A DNA stretch of 64,000 nt from FEN-1219 sp036563665 (GCA_036563665.1 DATCLY010000045.1:47003-111002); one strand, 5' to 3'. Positions 7,924 through 18,125 are shown, counted from the first letter of the stretch. Made by a program: numbers and translations. Notes: generated by a model from the letters alone, not told the origin.

Positions 7924-8961
7924 ATGCCCGCCGAGACCGTCACGCTGATCGGAGAGGCGCCGGCCTTCTCCGCCATGCTCGAGCACGTGTCGCGCGCCGC
8001 GCCGCTGTCGAAGCCGGTGCTCGTGATCGGCGAGCGGGGCACGGGCAAGGAGCTGATCGCCTCCCGCCTCCATTATCTGTCGGAACGCTGGGAACAGCCG
8101 CTCGTCAAGGTGAACTGCGCGGCGCTCACCGAGTCGCTGCTCGAGTCCGAGCTCTTCGGCCACGAGGCCGGCGCGTTCACCGGGGCCACGCGCACCCACA
8201 TCGGGCGCTTCGAGCAGGCGAACGGCGGCACGCTCGTGCTGGACGAGCTCGGCACGATTCCGCTGCGCATGCAGGAGAAGATCCTGCGCGTGATCGAGTA
8301 CGGCGAGTTCCAGCGCGTGGGCGGCTCGAAGACGCTGCGCACCGACGTGCGCGTGGTGGGCGTCACGAACGCGAACCTGCCGCGCCTCGCGCGCCAGGGC
8401 CATTTCCGCGCGGACCTGATGGACCGCCTCGCCTTCGACGTCATCCACGTGCCGCCGTTGCGGGCGCGTCCCGAGGACATCGAGCCGCTCGCCTACCATT
8501 TCGCGGTCAACGTCACGAGCGAGCTCAAGCGCGAATTCTTCCCCGGCTTCACGCCGGCCGCCAAGGCAGCGCTGCTCGGCTACTCGTGGCCGGGCAACGT
8601 GCGCGAGCTCAAGAACGCCGTTGAGCGCAGCGTGTACCGCGCGGAGGATCCCACCAAGCCCATCGACAAGATCCTTTTCGACCCCTTCGACTCGCCGTAC
8701 GCGCCCGCCGACGACTCCCCCGAGGAGCAGCTCGAGCGCGAGGAGCGCGAGCGCGCGGCCTCGCCGCGCGACGATGGGCCACTGCCGTCGGATTTCCGGG
8801 CAGCCGTGGCCGACTACGAGGTGCGGCTGCTCAAGCGCGCGCTCGAGCGCGCGCAGTTCAAGCAGACCGTGGCCGCCCGCCTGCTCGGCCTGAGCTACCA
8901 CCAGCTCCGCAGCCTCTTGCGCAAGCACGGCCTCGCCAAGGCGGCCGCGCCCGAGGCCTGA
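7924..8961 (+). CDS. pspF: Sigma-54-dependent activator PspF
   Basis: This 345-residue enhancer-binding ATPase drives the psp promoter. It lacks a receiver domain and starts directly with the AAA+ module: Walker A GERGTGKE, the sigma-54 contact loop GAFTGA, and LVLDELGTI as the Walker B region (DE). The C-terminal Fis-type helix-turn-helix is ARLLGLSYHQLRSLLRKHGL. Between the two is an acidic linker of about 40 residues (around SPEEQLEREERERAASPRDD), longer than in Escherichia coli PspF. The ATG at 7924 starts MPAETVTLIGEAPAF, as expected. It is divergent from pspA. Confidence 0.93.
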   Translation: MPAETVTLIGEAPAFSAMLEHVSRAAPLSKPVLVIGERGTGKELIASRLHYLSERWEQPLVKVNCAALTESLLESELFGHEAGAFTGATRTHIGRFEQANGGTLVLDELGTIPLRMQEKILRVIEYGEFQRVGGSKTLRTDVRVVGVTNANLPRLARQGHFRADLMDRLAFDVIHVPPLRARPEDIEPLAYHFAVNVTSELKREFFPGFTPAAKAALLGYSWPGNVRELKNAVERSVYRAEDPTKPIDKILFDPFDSPYAPADDSPEEQLEREERERAASPRDDGPLPSDFRAAVADYEVRLLKRALERAQFKQTVAARLLGLSYHQLRSLLRKHGLAKAAAPEA

Positions 8962-9010
8962 AGCCCGTGCCGAGCGCTCCGAGCCCCGCCGGGACCGCCG
9001 CGGTGCGCGT

Positions 9011-9020
9011 GCTAACATGC
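9011..9020 (+). promoter_or_regulatory. Extended -10 element upstream of mdh
   Basis: GCTAACATGC lies about 50 bases before the mdh start. The same word precedes azurin (42209-42218), and close variants precede pspF (7881) and the minus-strand coxB (GCTAGAATGC). I read TAACAT as the -10 with a TG-type extension; no good -35 is visible. Confidence 0.45.
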
Positions 9021-9069
9021 GAGCGGCGCGGCTCGCGCCGATCTCGAACGTAAGGAACGGTTTCTACTC

Positions 9070-10068
9070 ATGAACGACAAGCGAGGGACGGGACAGGCAC
9101 CGGCGCGCATCGCGATCACCGGCGCCGCTGGGCAGATCGGCTATCAACTGGCATTCCGGATCGCGTCCGGGCAGCTGCTCGGGCCGGATCGGCCGGTCAT
9201 TCTCCAGCTCCTCGAGATCCCGCAGGCCCTGGGGGCATTGAACGGCGTCGCCATGGAGCTCGACGACTGCGCCTTCGAGGCGCTGCACGGCGTGGTGGTG
9301 ACGGACAACCCCGAGGTCGCGTTCCGCGACGCGGACTACGCGCTGCTCGTGGGCGCGCGGCCGCGCGGACCCGGCATGGAGCGCAAGGACCTGCTGCTCG
9401 CGAACGCGCAGATCTTCTCGGTCCAGGGCAAGGCCCTGAACGCCGTCGCGAGCCGGAACGTGAAGGTGCTCGTGGTGGGCAACCCGGCCAACACGAACGC
9501 GCTCATCGCGCGCGAGAACGCGCCGGATCTCGATCCCCGTAACTTCACCGCCATGACCCGCCTCGACCACAACCGCGCCAAGGCGCAGCTCGCGGCGAAA
9601 GCGGGCGTGCACGTCACCGACGTGGACGGCGTGATCATCTGGGGCAACCATTCGTCCACGCAGTTCCCGGATCTCGCGCACGCCACCGTGCGGGGCGAGC
9701 CCGCGCTGCGGCGCGTGCCCGAGGACTGGTATCGCAACGAGTTCATCCCCACCGTGCAGCAGCGCGGCGCGGCCATCATCAAGGCGCGCGGCGCCTCGTC
9801 CGCGGCCTCCGCGGCCTCGGCCGCGATCGACCACGTGCGCGACTGGGCCTTGGGCACGCCCGGCGACAGCTGGGTCAGCATGGCCGTCGCGTCCGACGGC
9901 AGCTACGGCATCGCGGAGGGCGTGGTGTTCTCGTATCCCGTCCGCTGCCGGAACGGCGGCTACGAGATCGTGCAGGGTCTCGAGCTCGATGAGTTCGCCC
10001 GCGAGAAGCTCGCCGTCACCGACGCGGAGCTGCGCGAGGAGCGGGCGGGAGTGACCGAGCTCCTTTGA
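9070..10068 (+). CDS. mdh: Malate dehydrogenase (MDH type 2)
   Basis: This 332-residue enzyme oxidises malate to oxaloacetate with NAD in the TCA cycle. The Rossmann motif is ITGAAGQIGYQL; the substrate-binding arginines are in GARPRGPGMERKDLL; GNPANTNAL and the catalytic Asp/His pair (TRLDHNRAK, IWGNHSSTQF) are all present. The N-terminus carries about 12 extra residues before the nucleotide-binding strand. It has its own promoter-like element, and fadE begins 18 bases after its stop, so co-transcription is likely. Confidence 0.95.
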   Translation: MNDKRGTGQAPARIAITGAAGQIGYQLAFRIASGQLLGPDRPVILQLLEIPQALGALNGVAMELDDCAFEALHGVVVTDNPEVAFRDADYALLVGARPRGPGMERKDLLLANAQIFSVQGKALNAVASRNVKVLVVGNPANTNALIARENAPDLDPRNFTAMTRLDHNRAKAQLAAKAGVHVTDVDGVIIWGNHSSTQFPDLAHATVRGEPALRRVPEDWYRNEFIPTVQQRGAAIIKARGASSAASAASAAIDHVRDWALGTPGDSWVSMAVASDGSYGIAEGVVFSYPVRCRNGGYEIVQGLELDEFAREKLAVTDAELREERAGVTELL

Positions 10069-10086
10069 GCGGGGGAGGCGAGCCGA

Positions 10087-12597
10087 ATGGAAACGCTGCT
10101 CTGGCTGCTCGTGCTCATCGGCGCTCCGCTCGCGCTCGCCTATCGCCGCACGGACCTGCGCACTTCCACCATCGTCCTCGGCGCGCTGCTCGTCGCCTAC
10201 ACGCTGCTCGGCGACGGCGGCTTCCTCTGGAAGCTGCTCCTCTGGATCGCGTTCGCGGGCCTCGCGGTGCTCAACGCCGAGAGCTTCCGCCGCGAGACCA
10301 TCACGCGGCGGCTGCTCGCCGTCTATCGCCGCATGCTGCCCAGCATGTCGAAGACCGAGCAGGAGGCGCTCGAGGCCGGCAACGTCTGGTGGGAAGGGGA
10401 GCTTTTCTCCGGAATGCCGGACTGGCGCAAGCTCATGTCGCTGCCGCCGCCCAAGCTCACGCCCGAGGAGCAGGCGTTCCTCGACGGCCCGGTGGAGGAG
10501 CTCTGCCGCATGCTCGACGACTGGGAGATCACGCACGAGCTCGGCGACATGCCGCAGCGCGTTTGGGAGTTCCTGAAGCGCGAGCGCTTCTTCGCGATGA
10601 TCATCCCGAAGGAGTACGGCGGGCTCGGCTTCTCGCCGCTCGCGAGCTCGATGGTGCTCACGAAGATCTCCTCGCGCAACGCCACGGCCTCCTCGACGAT
10701 CGGCGTGCCGAACTCGCTGGGCCCGGCCGAGCTGCTGCTGCATTACGGCACCGAAGAGCAGAAGCAGCGCTGGCTGCCCGGGCTCGCGAGCGGCGACGAG
10801 GTGCCGTGCTTCGCCCTGACGTCGCCGCGCGCGGGCTCCGATGCCACGGCTATCGTCGACACCGGCGTGGTCTGCCGCGGCGTGTACGAAGGCGAGGAAA
10901 TCATCGGCATAAGGCTCAACTGGGACAAGCGCTACATCACGCTCGCGCCCATCGCCACCGTGCTCGGCCTCGCGTTCAAGCTCTACGATCCCGATCACCT
11001 GATCGGCGATCGCGACGAGTACGGCATCACCGCGGCGCTCATTCCGACGAACCTGCCCGGCGTCGAGATCGGCCGGCGCCACTTCCCGATCAACATCCCG
11101 TTCCAGAACGGCCCCACGCGCGGCAAGGACGTGTTCGTGCCGCTCGACGCGATCATCGGCGGGCCCGAGATGGCGGGGCAGGGCTGGCGCATGCTGGTGC
11201 AGCTCCTGTCTGTGGGGCGCGGCATCGTGCTGCCGAGCAACGCGCTCGGCGGCGCGCTCGCGGCCGTGTACGCCTCCGGCGCCTACTGCCGCATCCGCCG
11301 CCAGTTCGGCCTGCCCATCGGCAAGTTCCACGGCGTGGGCGAGGTGCTCGCCCGCATGGCCGGGCTCGCCTACACCATGAAGGCCGCCTCGCGGCAGACG
11401 TGCGCCGCGCTCAACGCCGGCGAGAAGCCGGCCGTGCCGTCGGCCATCCTGAAGTACCACAACACGGAGATGGGCCGGCAGATCGCGAACGACGCGATGG
11501 ACGTGCACGGCGGCAAGGCGATCATGCTGGGGCCGAAGAACTATCTCGCGCGCCACTACGAGTCCGTGCCGATCGCCATCACCGTGGAAGGCGCGAACAT
11601 CCTCACGCGCAACCTCATCATCTTCGGCCAGGGCGCGGTGCGCTGCCATCCGTTCGTGCGCGCGGAGATGGAAGCCGCGCGCGATTCGGACGAGGAGCGC
11701 GGGCTCGTCGCGTTCGACCGGCTGGTGTTCAAGCACCTGGGCTACGCGCTGTCGAACGCCGCGCGCTCGCTGGTGATGGCGCTCACGCTCGCGCGCTTCA
11801 CCGACGTGCCCGCCACCGGCCGCGCGCGCCGTTTCTATCAGCACGTGAACCGCTACAGCGCCTCGTTCGCGCTCGCGGCGGATGCGGCCATGCTCACGCT
11901 CGGCGGCGAGCTCAAGCGCAAGGAGCTCCTGTCCGCGCGGCTCGGCGACGTGCTGAGCTATCTCTACCTCACGTCCATGGTGCTCAAGCACTACCGCGAC
12001 GAGGGCGAGCCCGAGGAGGACTTCCCGCTCGTCGAATGGGCGTGCCGCACGCTGCTCTACCGCACGCAGGAGCAGCTGCACGGGCTGCTGCGCAACTTCC
12101 CGAACCGCTTCGTCGCGGCGTTGCTGCGGTTCGCGATCTTTCCCCGCGGCCGCACCTATTCCGCGCCTTCCGACGAACTCTGCCAGCAGATCGCGGAGCT
12201 CATGATGAGCCCCACGGCCGTGCGCGAGCGGCTCGCCGACTGCATCTACAAGGCGCGCGAGCCCGGCAACCCCATCGGCCTGCTGCAGCAGGCGCTCGAG
12301 CAGGCCGAGGAGATCAAACCCCTCGAGCGCAAGGTGTTCGATGCGCGGCGCGCCGGCACGATCACGCGCGAGGACGCGCCCGGCCAGATCGACGAGGCGG
12401 AGCGCAAGGGCATCCTGAGCGCCGCGGAGGCGGCGGCCGTGCGGGCGTTCGACGCCACCGTGCTCGCCCTCACGGGCGTGGACGACTTCGACCCGGCCGA
12501 TCTGCGGCGAGTGCGCGCGGCCGCGGCGCCCGCGCCCGAGCCCGCCGCGGCCGACGAACAGTACGCTCCGGTTCCCGAGGAAGCGTCCGAGACTTAG
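10087..12597 (+). CDS. fadE: Membrane-anchored acyl-CoA dehydrogenase FadE
   Basis: This 836-residue protein is the size of the proteobacterial FadE, which catalyses the first oxidation of fatty-acid beta-oxidation. Two N-terminal hydrophobic helices (LLWLLVLIGAPLALAY and FLWKLLLWIAFAGLAVL) give membrane attachment. The dehydrogenase core follows: IIPKEYGGLGFS, LHYGTEEQKQRWLPGLASGD, FALTSPRAGSDA and the FAD-binding C-terminal helices. The FadE-specific helical domain (about residues 580-760) is present. The tail is Ala/Glu/Pro-rich and poorly conserved. It sits directly after mdh and before an independent lipoprotein gene. Confidence 0.95.
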   Translation: METLLWLLVLIGAPLALAYRRTDLRTSTIVLGALLVAYTLLGDGGFLWKLLLWIAFAGLAVLNAESFRRETITRRLLAVYRRMLPSMSKTEQEALEAGNVWWEGELFSGMPDWRKLMSLPPPKLTPEEQAFLDGPVEELCRMLDDWEITHELGDMPQRVWEFLKRERFFAMIIPKEYGGLGFSPLASSMVLTKISSRNATASSTIGVPNSLGPAELLLHYGTEEQKQRWLPGLASGDEVPCFALTSPRAGSDATAIVDTGVVCRGVYEGEEIIGIRLNWDKRYITLAPIATVLGLAFKLYDPDHLIGDRDEYGITAALIPTNLPGVEIGRRHFPINIPFQNGPTRGKDVFVPLDAIIGGPEMAGQGWRMLVQLLSVGRGIVLPSNALGGALAAVYASGAYCRIRRQFGLPIGKFHGVGEVLARMAGLAYTMKAASRQTCAALNAGEKPAVPSAILKYHNTEMGRQIANDAMDVHGGKAIMLGPKNYLARHYESVPIAITVEGANILTRNLIIFGQGAVRCHPFVRAEMEAARDSDEERGLVAFDRLVFKHLGYALSNAARSLVMALTLARFTDVPATGRARRFYQHVNRYSASFALAADAAMLTLGGELKRKELLSARLGDVLSYLYLTSMVLKHYRDEGEPEEDFPLVEWACRTLLYRTQEQLHGLLRNFPNRFVAALLRFAIFPRGRTYSAPSDELCQQIAELMMSPTAVRERLADCIYKAREPGNPIGLLQQALEQAEEIKPLERKVFDARRAGTITREDAPGQIDEAERKGILSAAEAAAVRAFDATVLALTGVDDFDPADLRRVRAAAAPAPEPAAADEQYAPVPEEASET

Positions 12598-12705
12598 GCG
12601 CGGTGAGCCGCGCGCGGCTGCCGGACAGCGAACTCGCGCGGCCAGCCTATGTTAAAGTGCGGGCCGGCGAACAAGCCGGTAACGACCTCACGAGGAGACG
12701 TCCGT

Positions 12706-13206
12706 ATGCCCACGCGCATGCTGCTCGGCCTCGTTGCAGTCGGGCTCGCCGCCTGCAGCGAGCAGGCCCCCGAAAGGCCCGCCGCCCCGCCCACGGACGG
12801 CCGTCCGCAAGCCGCTGAGACCTCCTCGGCCGCGCCGGCGCCCGAGGTCACGCGCCGGCCCGCGCCCGAAGGCGCCATGGCGTACATCATCGAGCCGGCC
12901 GACGGCGCGGTGGTGACGAATCCGGTGCGGGTGGTGTTCGGCTTGAAAGGCATGGGCGTCGTGCCCGCAGGCATCGAGCGCGCCGACGCGGGCCACCACC
13001 ATTTGCTCATCGACGTCGACGTGCCGCCGCTCGACCAGCCGATCCCGGCCGACGCGCAGCACGTGCACTTCGGCGCCGGGCAGACCGAAACGGAGCTCAC
13101 GCTCGAGCCGGGCCGGCACACGTTGCGGCTGCTGCTCGGCGATCACCTGCACGTGCCGCACGATCCGCCCGTGCTGTCCGCGCCCGTGACCATCGAGGTG
13201 CAATGA
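12706..13206 (+). CDS. DUF4399 lipoprotein
   Basis: This 166-residue predicted lipoprotein starts MPTRMLLGLVAVGLAAC, with the lipobox LAAC. A Pro/Ala-rich linker leads into a DUF4399 domain marked by FGLKGMGV, HHHLLIDV, LDQPIPADAQHVHFG and HTLRLLLGDH..HVPHDPP. The clustered histidines suggest metal binding, but no function is established. ATG 12706 has GAGGAG nine bases upstream; an upstream GTG/ATG would put the signal peptide internally. A TATGTT/TAAAGT promoter-like region lies near 12648. Confidence 0.85.
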   Translation: MPTRMLLGLVAVGLAACSEQAPERPAAPPTDGRPQAAETSSAAPAPEVTRRPAPEGAMAYIIEPADGAVVTNPVRVVFGLKGMGVVPAGIERADAGHHHLLIDVDVPPLDQPIPADAQHVHFGAGQTETELTLEPGRHTLRLLLGDHLHVPHDPPVLSAPVTIEVQ

Positions 13207-13230
13207 TCCGCTGACGGAGCGGGTGCCGCC

Positions 13231-14964
13231 GTGTACACCGAATTCTTCGGGCTGAACGAGAAGCCGTTCTCCATCACGCCGGATCCGCGCTATCTCTACA
13301 TGAGCCGGCGTCATGCGGACGCGCTCGCGCATCTGATCTACGGCGTCTCGGAGAGCGGCGGCTTCATCCAGCTCACCGGCGAGGTCGGCACCGGCAAGAC
13401 CACGCTGATCCGGAGCCTGCTGGAGCAGCTGCCCGAGAAGGCCGAGATCGCGCTGATCCTGAATCCGCAGCTCACCACGCGCGAGTTCCTGGAAGGCATC
13501 TGCACGGAGCTGCGCATCACGCCGCCCGCGGACGGCTCCGTGAAAGCGCTGATCGACGCGCTGAACGCGGAGCTGCTGCGCCTGCATGCGCTCGGCCGCC
13601 GGGTGGTGCTCATCGTGGACGAGGCGCAGACGCTCTCGCCCGAGCTGCTCGAGCAGGTGCGGCTGCTCACGAACCTCGAGACGCCGACGCAGAAGCTCCT
13701 GCAGATCATCCTGATCGGCCAGCCGGAGCTCCGCGACCTGCTGCAGCGGCGCGACATGCGCCAGATCGCGCAGCGCATCACCGGGCGCTATCACCTGGAG
13801 CCGCTCGGCAAGGAGGACACCGCGGCCTACGTGCGCCACCGCATGCGGGTGGCCGGCGCGCAGGGCGACGTGTTCACGCCCGCCGCGATGCGGGTGCTCT
13901 ACCGGCGCTCGCGCGGCATCCCGCGTCTGATCAACGTGATCGCCGACCGCGCGCTGCTCGCGGCCTACACGCGCGAGCGGCCCAAGGTCGACGCCGATCT
14001 CGTGCGGCGCGCGGCCGCCGAGGTGTTCGGCGATCACCGTCCGGCGGGTCGGTGGTGGCCGTGGGCGGCGGTCGGCGTGGGCCTCGGGAGCTTCGCGCTC
14101 GCCACCACGAACCTCTGGCACAGCGCGGAGCAGCGCCGCGCCGACCTCGTCGCCGTCCCGGACGCGGCCGCGTCGCGCGCGGCGGCCGTGCCGCTGCGCC
14201 CGTCGTCGCCCGTCGCTTCGGGCGGCCCGGTGGGCGTCGCGGCGGCCGTCGCCACCACGGCGTCGTCCGCCGTTCCCGCGACGTCCGCGCCGCCCGCGGA
14301 CGCGCCCGCGCGCGCCGAGGACCCGGCGCCGCCCGTCGCGCGGCTCGGAGAGCTCCTCGCGCAAGGGGCGCTGCCCACCGACGTGAACGGCGCGCTCGCG
14401 GAGCTGCTCGCGCTCTGGGGCGCCACCTACGAGGAGGGCGCGGGCGAGCCCTGCGCGCAGGCCGTGGCGCAAGGGCTCCGGTGCCTGTTCCAGGAGCACG
14501 GCTCGATCGCCGAGCTGCGCCGCATGAACCTGCCTGCCGCGCTCACGCTCAGAGACGCCGGAGGACGCACGTATCCCGTCGTGATCGGCGCGCTCGACTA
14601 CGACACCGCCGAGCTCCTCGCGGGCGGCGAGTCGTACCGCATCGACGTCGCCGAGCTCACCCAGTACTGGTACGGCGATCATCTGCTGCTGTGGCGGCCG
14701 GCCACGCGGCAGGGCGACGAGCTCCGGCCCGGGATGCGGGACGAAGGGGTCATCTGGCTCCGGGAGAGCCTCGGACGCATCCGCGGCGAGCCCCTGCCGA
14801 ACGAGGAGTCGCCCGTCTACGACGCGGAGCTCGAGTCCTACGTGCGCGCCTACCAGCGGCAGCGCATGCTCACCGTGGACGGCATCGTGGGCGCCCGCAC
14901 GCACATCGCCCTGTTGGCGGATTTGGCCGATCCCGGCACGCCGTCTCTCGTCCGGAATCACTAG
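13231..14964 (+). CDS. gspA: ExeA/GspA-type ATPase with peptidoglycan-binding domain
   Basis: This 577-residue protein opens with the ExeA signature MYTEFFGLNEKPFSITPDP and an AAA ATPase domain (Walker A GEVGTGKTT, Walker B VVLIVDEAQ). A transmembrane helix (WWPWAAVGVGLGSFALA, about residue 275), a Pro/Ala-rich periplasmic linker and a C-terminal PG_binding_1 domain (ESYVRAYQRQRML..DGIVG) follow. ExeA with ExeB inserts the type II secretin into the outer membrane by rearranging peptidoglycan. The start is GTG. No other type II secretion genes are in the window. Confidence 0.9.
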   Translation: MYTEFFGLNEKPFSITPDPRYLYMSRRHADALAHLIYGVSESGGFIQLTGEVGTGKTTLIRSLLEQLPEKAEIALILNPQLTTREFLEGICTELRITPPADGSVKALIDALNAELLRLHALGRRVVLIVDEAQTLSPELLEQVRLLTNLETPTQKLLQIILIGQPELRDLLQRRDMRQIAQRITGRYHLEPLGKEDTAAYVRHRMRVAGAQGDVFTPAAMRVLYRRSRGIPRLINVIADRALLAAYTRERPKVDADLVRRAAAEVFGDHRPAGRWWPWAAVGVGLGSFALATTNLWHSAEQRRADLVAVPDAAASRAAAVPLRPSSPVASGGPVGVAAAVATTASSAVPATSAPPADAPARAEDPAPPVARLGELLAQGALPTDVNGALAELLALWGATYEEGAGEPCAQAVAQGLRCLFQEHGSIAELRRMNLPAALTLRDAGGRTYPVVIGALDYDTAELLAGGESYRIDVAELTQYWYGDHLLLWRPATRQGDELRPGMRDEGVIWLRESLGRIRGEPLPNEESPVYDAELESYVRAYQRQRMLTVDGIVGARTHIALLADLADPGTPSLVRNH

Positions 14965-14966
14965 TC

Positions 14967-15590
14967 GTGTCGTTCATCCTCGACGCGCTGCGCAAATCGG
15001 AAAGCGAGCGGCAACGCACCGCCGTTCCCGGCATCGCCCATGCGCCGCTCGCCGTGCCGCGGCAGAGCCTACCCGGGTGGGCGGTCGCGGTGATCGCGCT
15101 GCTCGGCGCGAGCGTCGTCGCGATGGCCGGCGCGTGGTGGCTCGCGCGGCCGGCGCGGCCGGCCGCAGGCCCCGCGCTCGCCGAGACGCCCGCACCGGGG
15201 CAGACGCAGGCGGCGCCGATCCCCGAGCCGACCCGGCCGCCCGCCGCGCGCCTCGCGCCACCGCCGGCCCCCTCGCCACTGCGCACGGCCGCCGCGGCGG
15301 CGCGGCCCACGCCGCGGCCGGCGCCGGCGGAGGAGCGGCAGTCTCCTCCGCCCGTCCGCATCGAAGGCCCGCTGCCGAGCGCCGCTGAGCTTCGGGCGCG
15401 CGGCGTGACGCTGCCCGAGCTCAGGCTCGAGCTGCACGCCTACAGCGACACGAACCGCTACGTCTTCATCAACGGCAAGATGTACCGCGAGGGCGACACC
15501 CTGAGCGAAGGCCCGGAGGTCGTCGCCATCCAGCCCCGCGGCGTCGTGCTTCGCCACGACCGCACGGACTTCCTGCTGACGCAGGAGTGA
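14967..15590 (+). CDS. gspB: ExeB/GspB-type secretin assembly protein
   Basis: This 207-residue protein starts at GTG two bases after the gspA stop and reads SFILDALRKSESERQR, the hallmark N-terminus of GspB/ExeB. One transmembrane helix (WAVAVIALLGASVVAMAGAW) is followed by a long Pro/Ala linker and a C-terminal globular GspB domain (ELRLELHAYSD..RYVFINGKMY, EVVAIQPRGVVL). It acts with GspA in secretin placement. It converges with the ABC permease gene, with 30 bases between the stops. Confidence 0.9.
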   Translation: MSFILDALRKSESERQRTAVPGIAHAPLAVPRQSLPGWAVAVIALLGASVVAMAGAWWLARPARPAAGPALAETPAPGQTQAAPIPEPTRPPAARLAPPPAPSPLRTAAAAARPTPRPAPAEERQSPPPVRIEGPLPSAAELRARGVTLPELRLELHAYSDTNRYVFINGKMYREGDTLSEGPEVVAIQPRGVVLRHDRTDFLLTQE

Positions 15591-15620
15591 CGGGCGCCCG
15601 CCGCCCCCGGCGGCGCGGGC

Positions 15621-16450
15621 TCAGGACCGGATGCCGGTGCCGCGCTTGAGCAGGACCAGCACCGCGACGAAGAACGCCACGAGCAGCCCGCCCATGAGCG
15701 CGTAGGCCGCGCCGAGGGGGATGTCGGACGTGCCGAGCATGCCGTAGCGGAACGCGTTCACCATGTACAGGATCGGGTTCGCCATCGCCACCGTCTGCCA
15801 CGCCGGCGACAGCAGCTCGATCGAGAAGAACACGCCCCCTAGGTAGGTGAGCGGCGCGAGCACGAACGTCGGCACGATCGAGATGTCGTCGAAGCTCTTC
15901 GCGAAGATCGCGTTCATGAGCCCCGCGAGCGAGAACAGCGCCGCCGTCATGAGGATCGTCGAGAACGTCACGAAGGGGTGCTCGATGCGCAGGTCGGTGA
16001 AGAACAGCGCCACCGCGGTCACGAGCGCCGCCACCAGCAATCCGCGCACCACCCCGCCGATGACGAAGCCGAGCACGATGGTCGCGTAGGAGAGCGGCGC
16101 CACGAGCATCTCCTCGAGATGCAGCATCAGCTTGCTCGAGAAGAACGACGAGACCACGTTGCCGAACGAGTTGGTGATGACCTGCATCATGATCAGGCCG
16201 GGCGCGATGAAGGTGATGTACGGCACCCCGTCCATGTCGCCGATCCGCTCGCCGATCAGCCGGCCGAAGATGATGAAGTAGAGCGTCATGGTGATGGCCG
16301 GCGGCACGATCGTCTGGATCCAGATGCGCAGCACCCGGCGCACCTCCTTGCGGACGATCGTCACGAGCCCGATCGCGTTCACCGCGAGCTGGCTCCGCTG
16401 GGCCGCGTCGTGCCCGTTGCGCTCGAGCGGAACGCCCGCCGCCGCCTCGC

Positions 16451-16454
<4 letters not shown>
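15621..16454 (-). CDS. ABC-2 type permease (YadH-like)
   Basis: This 277-residue membrane protein has six predicted helices and the ABC-2 motif region (IVRKEVRRVLRIWIQTIVPP, LEEMLVAPLSYATIVLGFVI, PLTYLGGVFFSIELL). It pairs with the ATPase just upstream: its GTG start overlaps the ATPase stop (GTGA). The pair resembles YadG/YadH of Escherichia coli, a presumed exporter whose substrate is unknown. The N-terminal 25 residues are soluble and variable. Confidence 0.88.
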
Positions 16455-17380
<926 letters not shown>

Positions 17381-17450
17381 GAGCAGTGAGGGACGCTATC
17401 GTCCCGGGGCCGCCCATTGTAATGGATCGGTGATCGGGGGCCGGGCGCGT

Positions 17451-18014
17451 TCAGACGCGCGCGGCCTTGCGGCGAGCCGCCACGGCGGGCTGCAGCGCCA
17501 CGAGGGCGAGCCGTCGGCGCGCCTCCGGCGGCAAGGGCTTGAAGAGCTCCACCCAGAGCCACGCGCAGTGCGCGAGCGCGCAGGCCAGGAGCTCGGGCGT
17601 GCCGGCGTACCGTGGGAGATCGGCGAGCCGCAGGTGCCGCAGCTGCTGGATGGAGCGGGAGTCGAGCCCGAGCAGGAAGCGCGCCTGCCCCACGTGATGG
17701 CGGCTCAGGTGCCAGGCGCAGAGCAGGATCGTGATGTCGAGCGCCTGGCGGGCGCTCTCCTGGGCGGTGGTGGGCAAACGAAGACCGCCGCCGGGCGCCG
17801 GTGGATCGGCGAGCCGCAGCGCGAACAGGGCGCGGGGGAACTCCGCCACGCTCTCGAGCACCGAATCGGATGCGGCGAGCAGCGGCGCGCGGGCCGGCTG
17901 CGGCAGCCCCAGGCAATCGCCGCCGTTGCGAGCGCTCGTTTGGAGGTAGTCGAGGAACAGCCGGTTCAGCGCGTAGACCTGCTCGAGGGGCTCGAAACGG
18001 CGCGTGTCCGACAT
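17451..18014 (-). CDS. Tandem FlhD-like protein (two FlhD domains fused)
   Basis: This 187-residue, all-helical protein contains two copies of an FlhD-like domain. Copy 1 (about residues 10-68) runs LEQVYALNRLFLDYLQ ... LGLPQPARAPLLAAS, then FALRL. Copy 2 (about 92-150) runs ALDITILLCAWHLSR ... LLGLDSRSIQQLRHLRL, then YAGTPELLACAL. Both align with Escherichia coli FlhD (IYDINLSYLLLAQRL ... RLGINEEMATTLAALTL ... NQLVCHF). Normal FlhD is about 116 residues with one domain. The gene diverges from an FlhC-like gene, which supports the reading. The assignment rests on my own alignment by eye. ATG 18014 is chosen; an ATG at 18050 would add 12 residues. Confidence 0.65.
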   Translation of the reverse strand: MSDTRRFEPLEQVYALNRLFLDYLQTSARNGGDCLGLPQPARAPLLAASDSVLESVAEFPRALFALRLADPPAPGGGLRLPTTAQESARQALDITILLCAWHLSRHHVGQARFLLGLDSRSIQQLRHLRLADLPRYAGTPELLACALAHCAWLWVELFKPLPPEARRRLALVALQPAVAARRKAARV

Positions 18015-18046
18015 GGCCTTTTGCGGGTCCTTTCTGCCAGCAGCTG

Positions 18047-18078
18047 CCATATATGGTCCTAAAATACCATTAGTGGTA
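18047..18078. promoter_or_regulatory. Overlapping inverted repeats in the flhD-like/flhC-like divergent promoter
   Basis: Three overlapping dyads lie in a relatively AT-rich 111-base gap: CCATATATGG (18047-18056), ATGGT-N8-ACCAT (18053-18070) and TACCA-TTAG-TGGTA (18065-18078). They are built from repeated TGGT/ACCA half-sites. This looks like an operator for a dimeric or multimeric regulator, possibly the divergent pair itself. Confidence 0.5.
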
Positions 18079-18125
18079 AATGTAGACTAAGGTCAAATGT
18101 CCAGGAATTGGGGGGAAAGGTCACC

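Noticed and set aside
9064..12081. About 1005-codon open frame antisense to mdh and fadE
   Set aside because: The translation is Arg/His/Glu/Val-rich low complexity and it covers two clear enzymes on the other strand.
12598..12650. GCGCGG-TGAG-CCGCGC hairpin after fadE as a terminator
   Set aside because: The stem is plausible, but no T-run follows, so intrinsic termination is not supported.
13231..15590. Start of a type II secretion cluster
   Set aside because: Only the ExeA and ExeB homologues are present; the neighbours are a lipoprotein gene and an unrelated ABC exporter, with no gspC-N genes.
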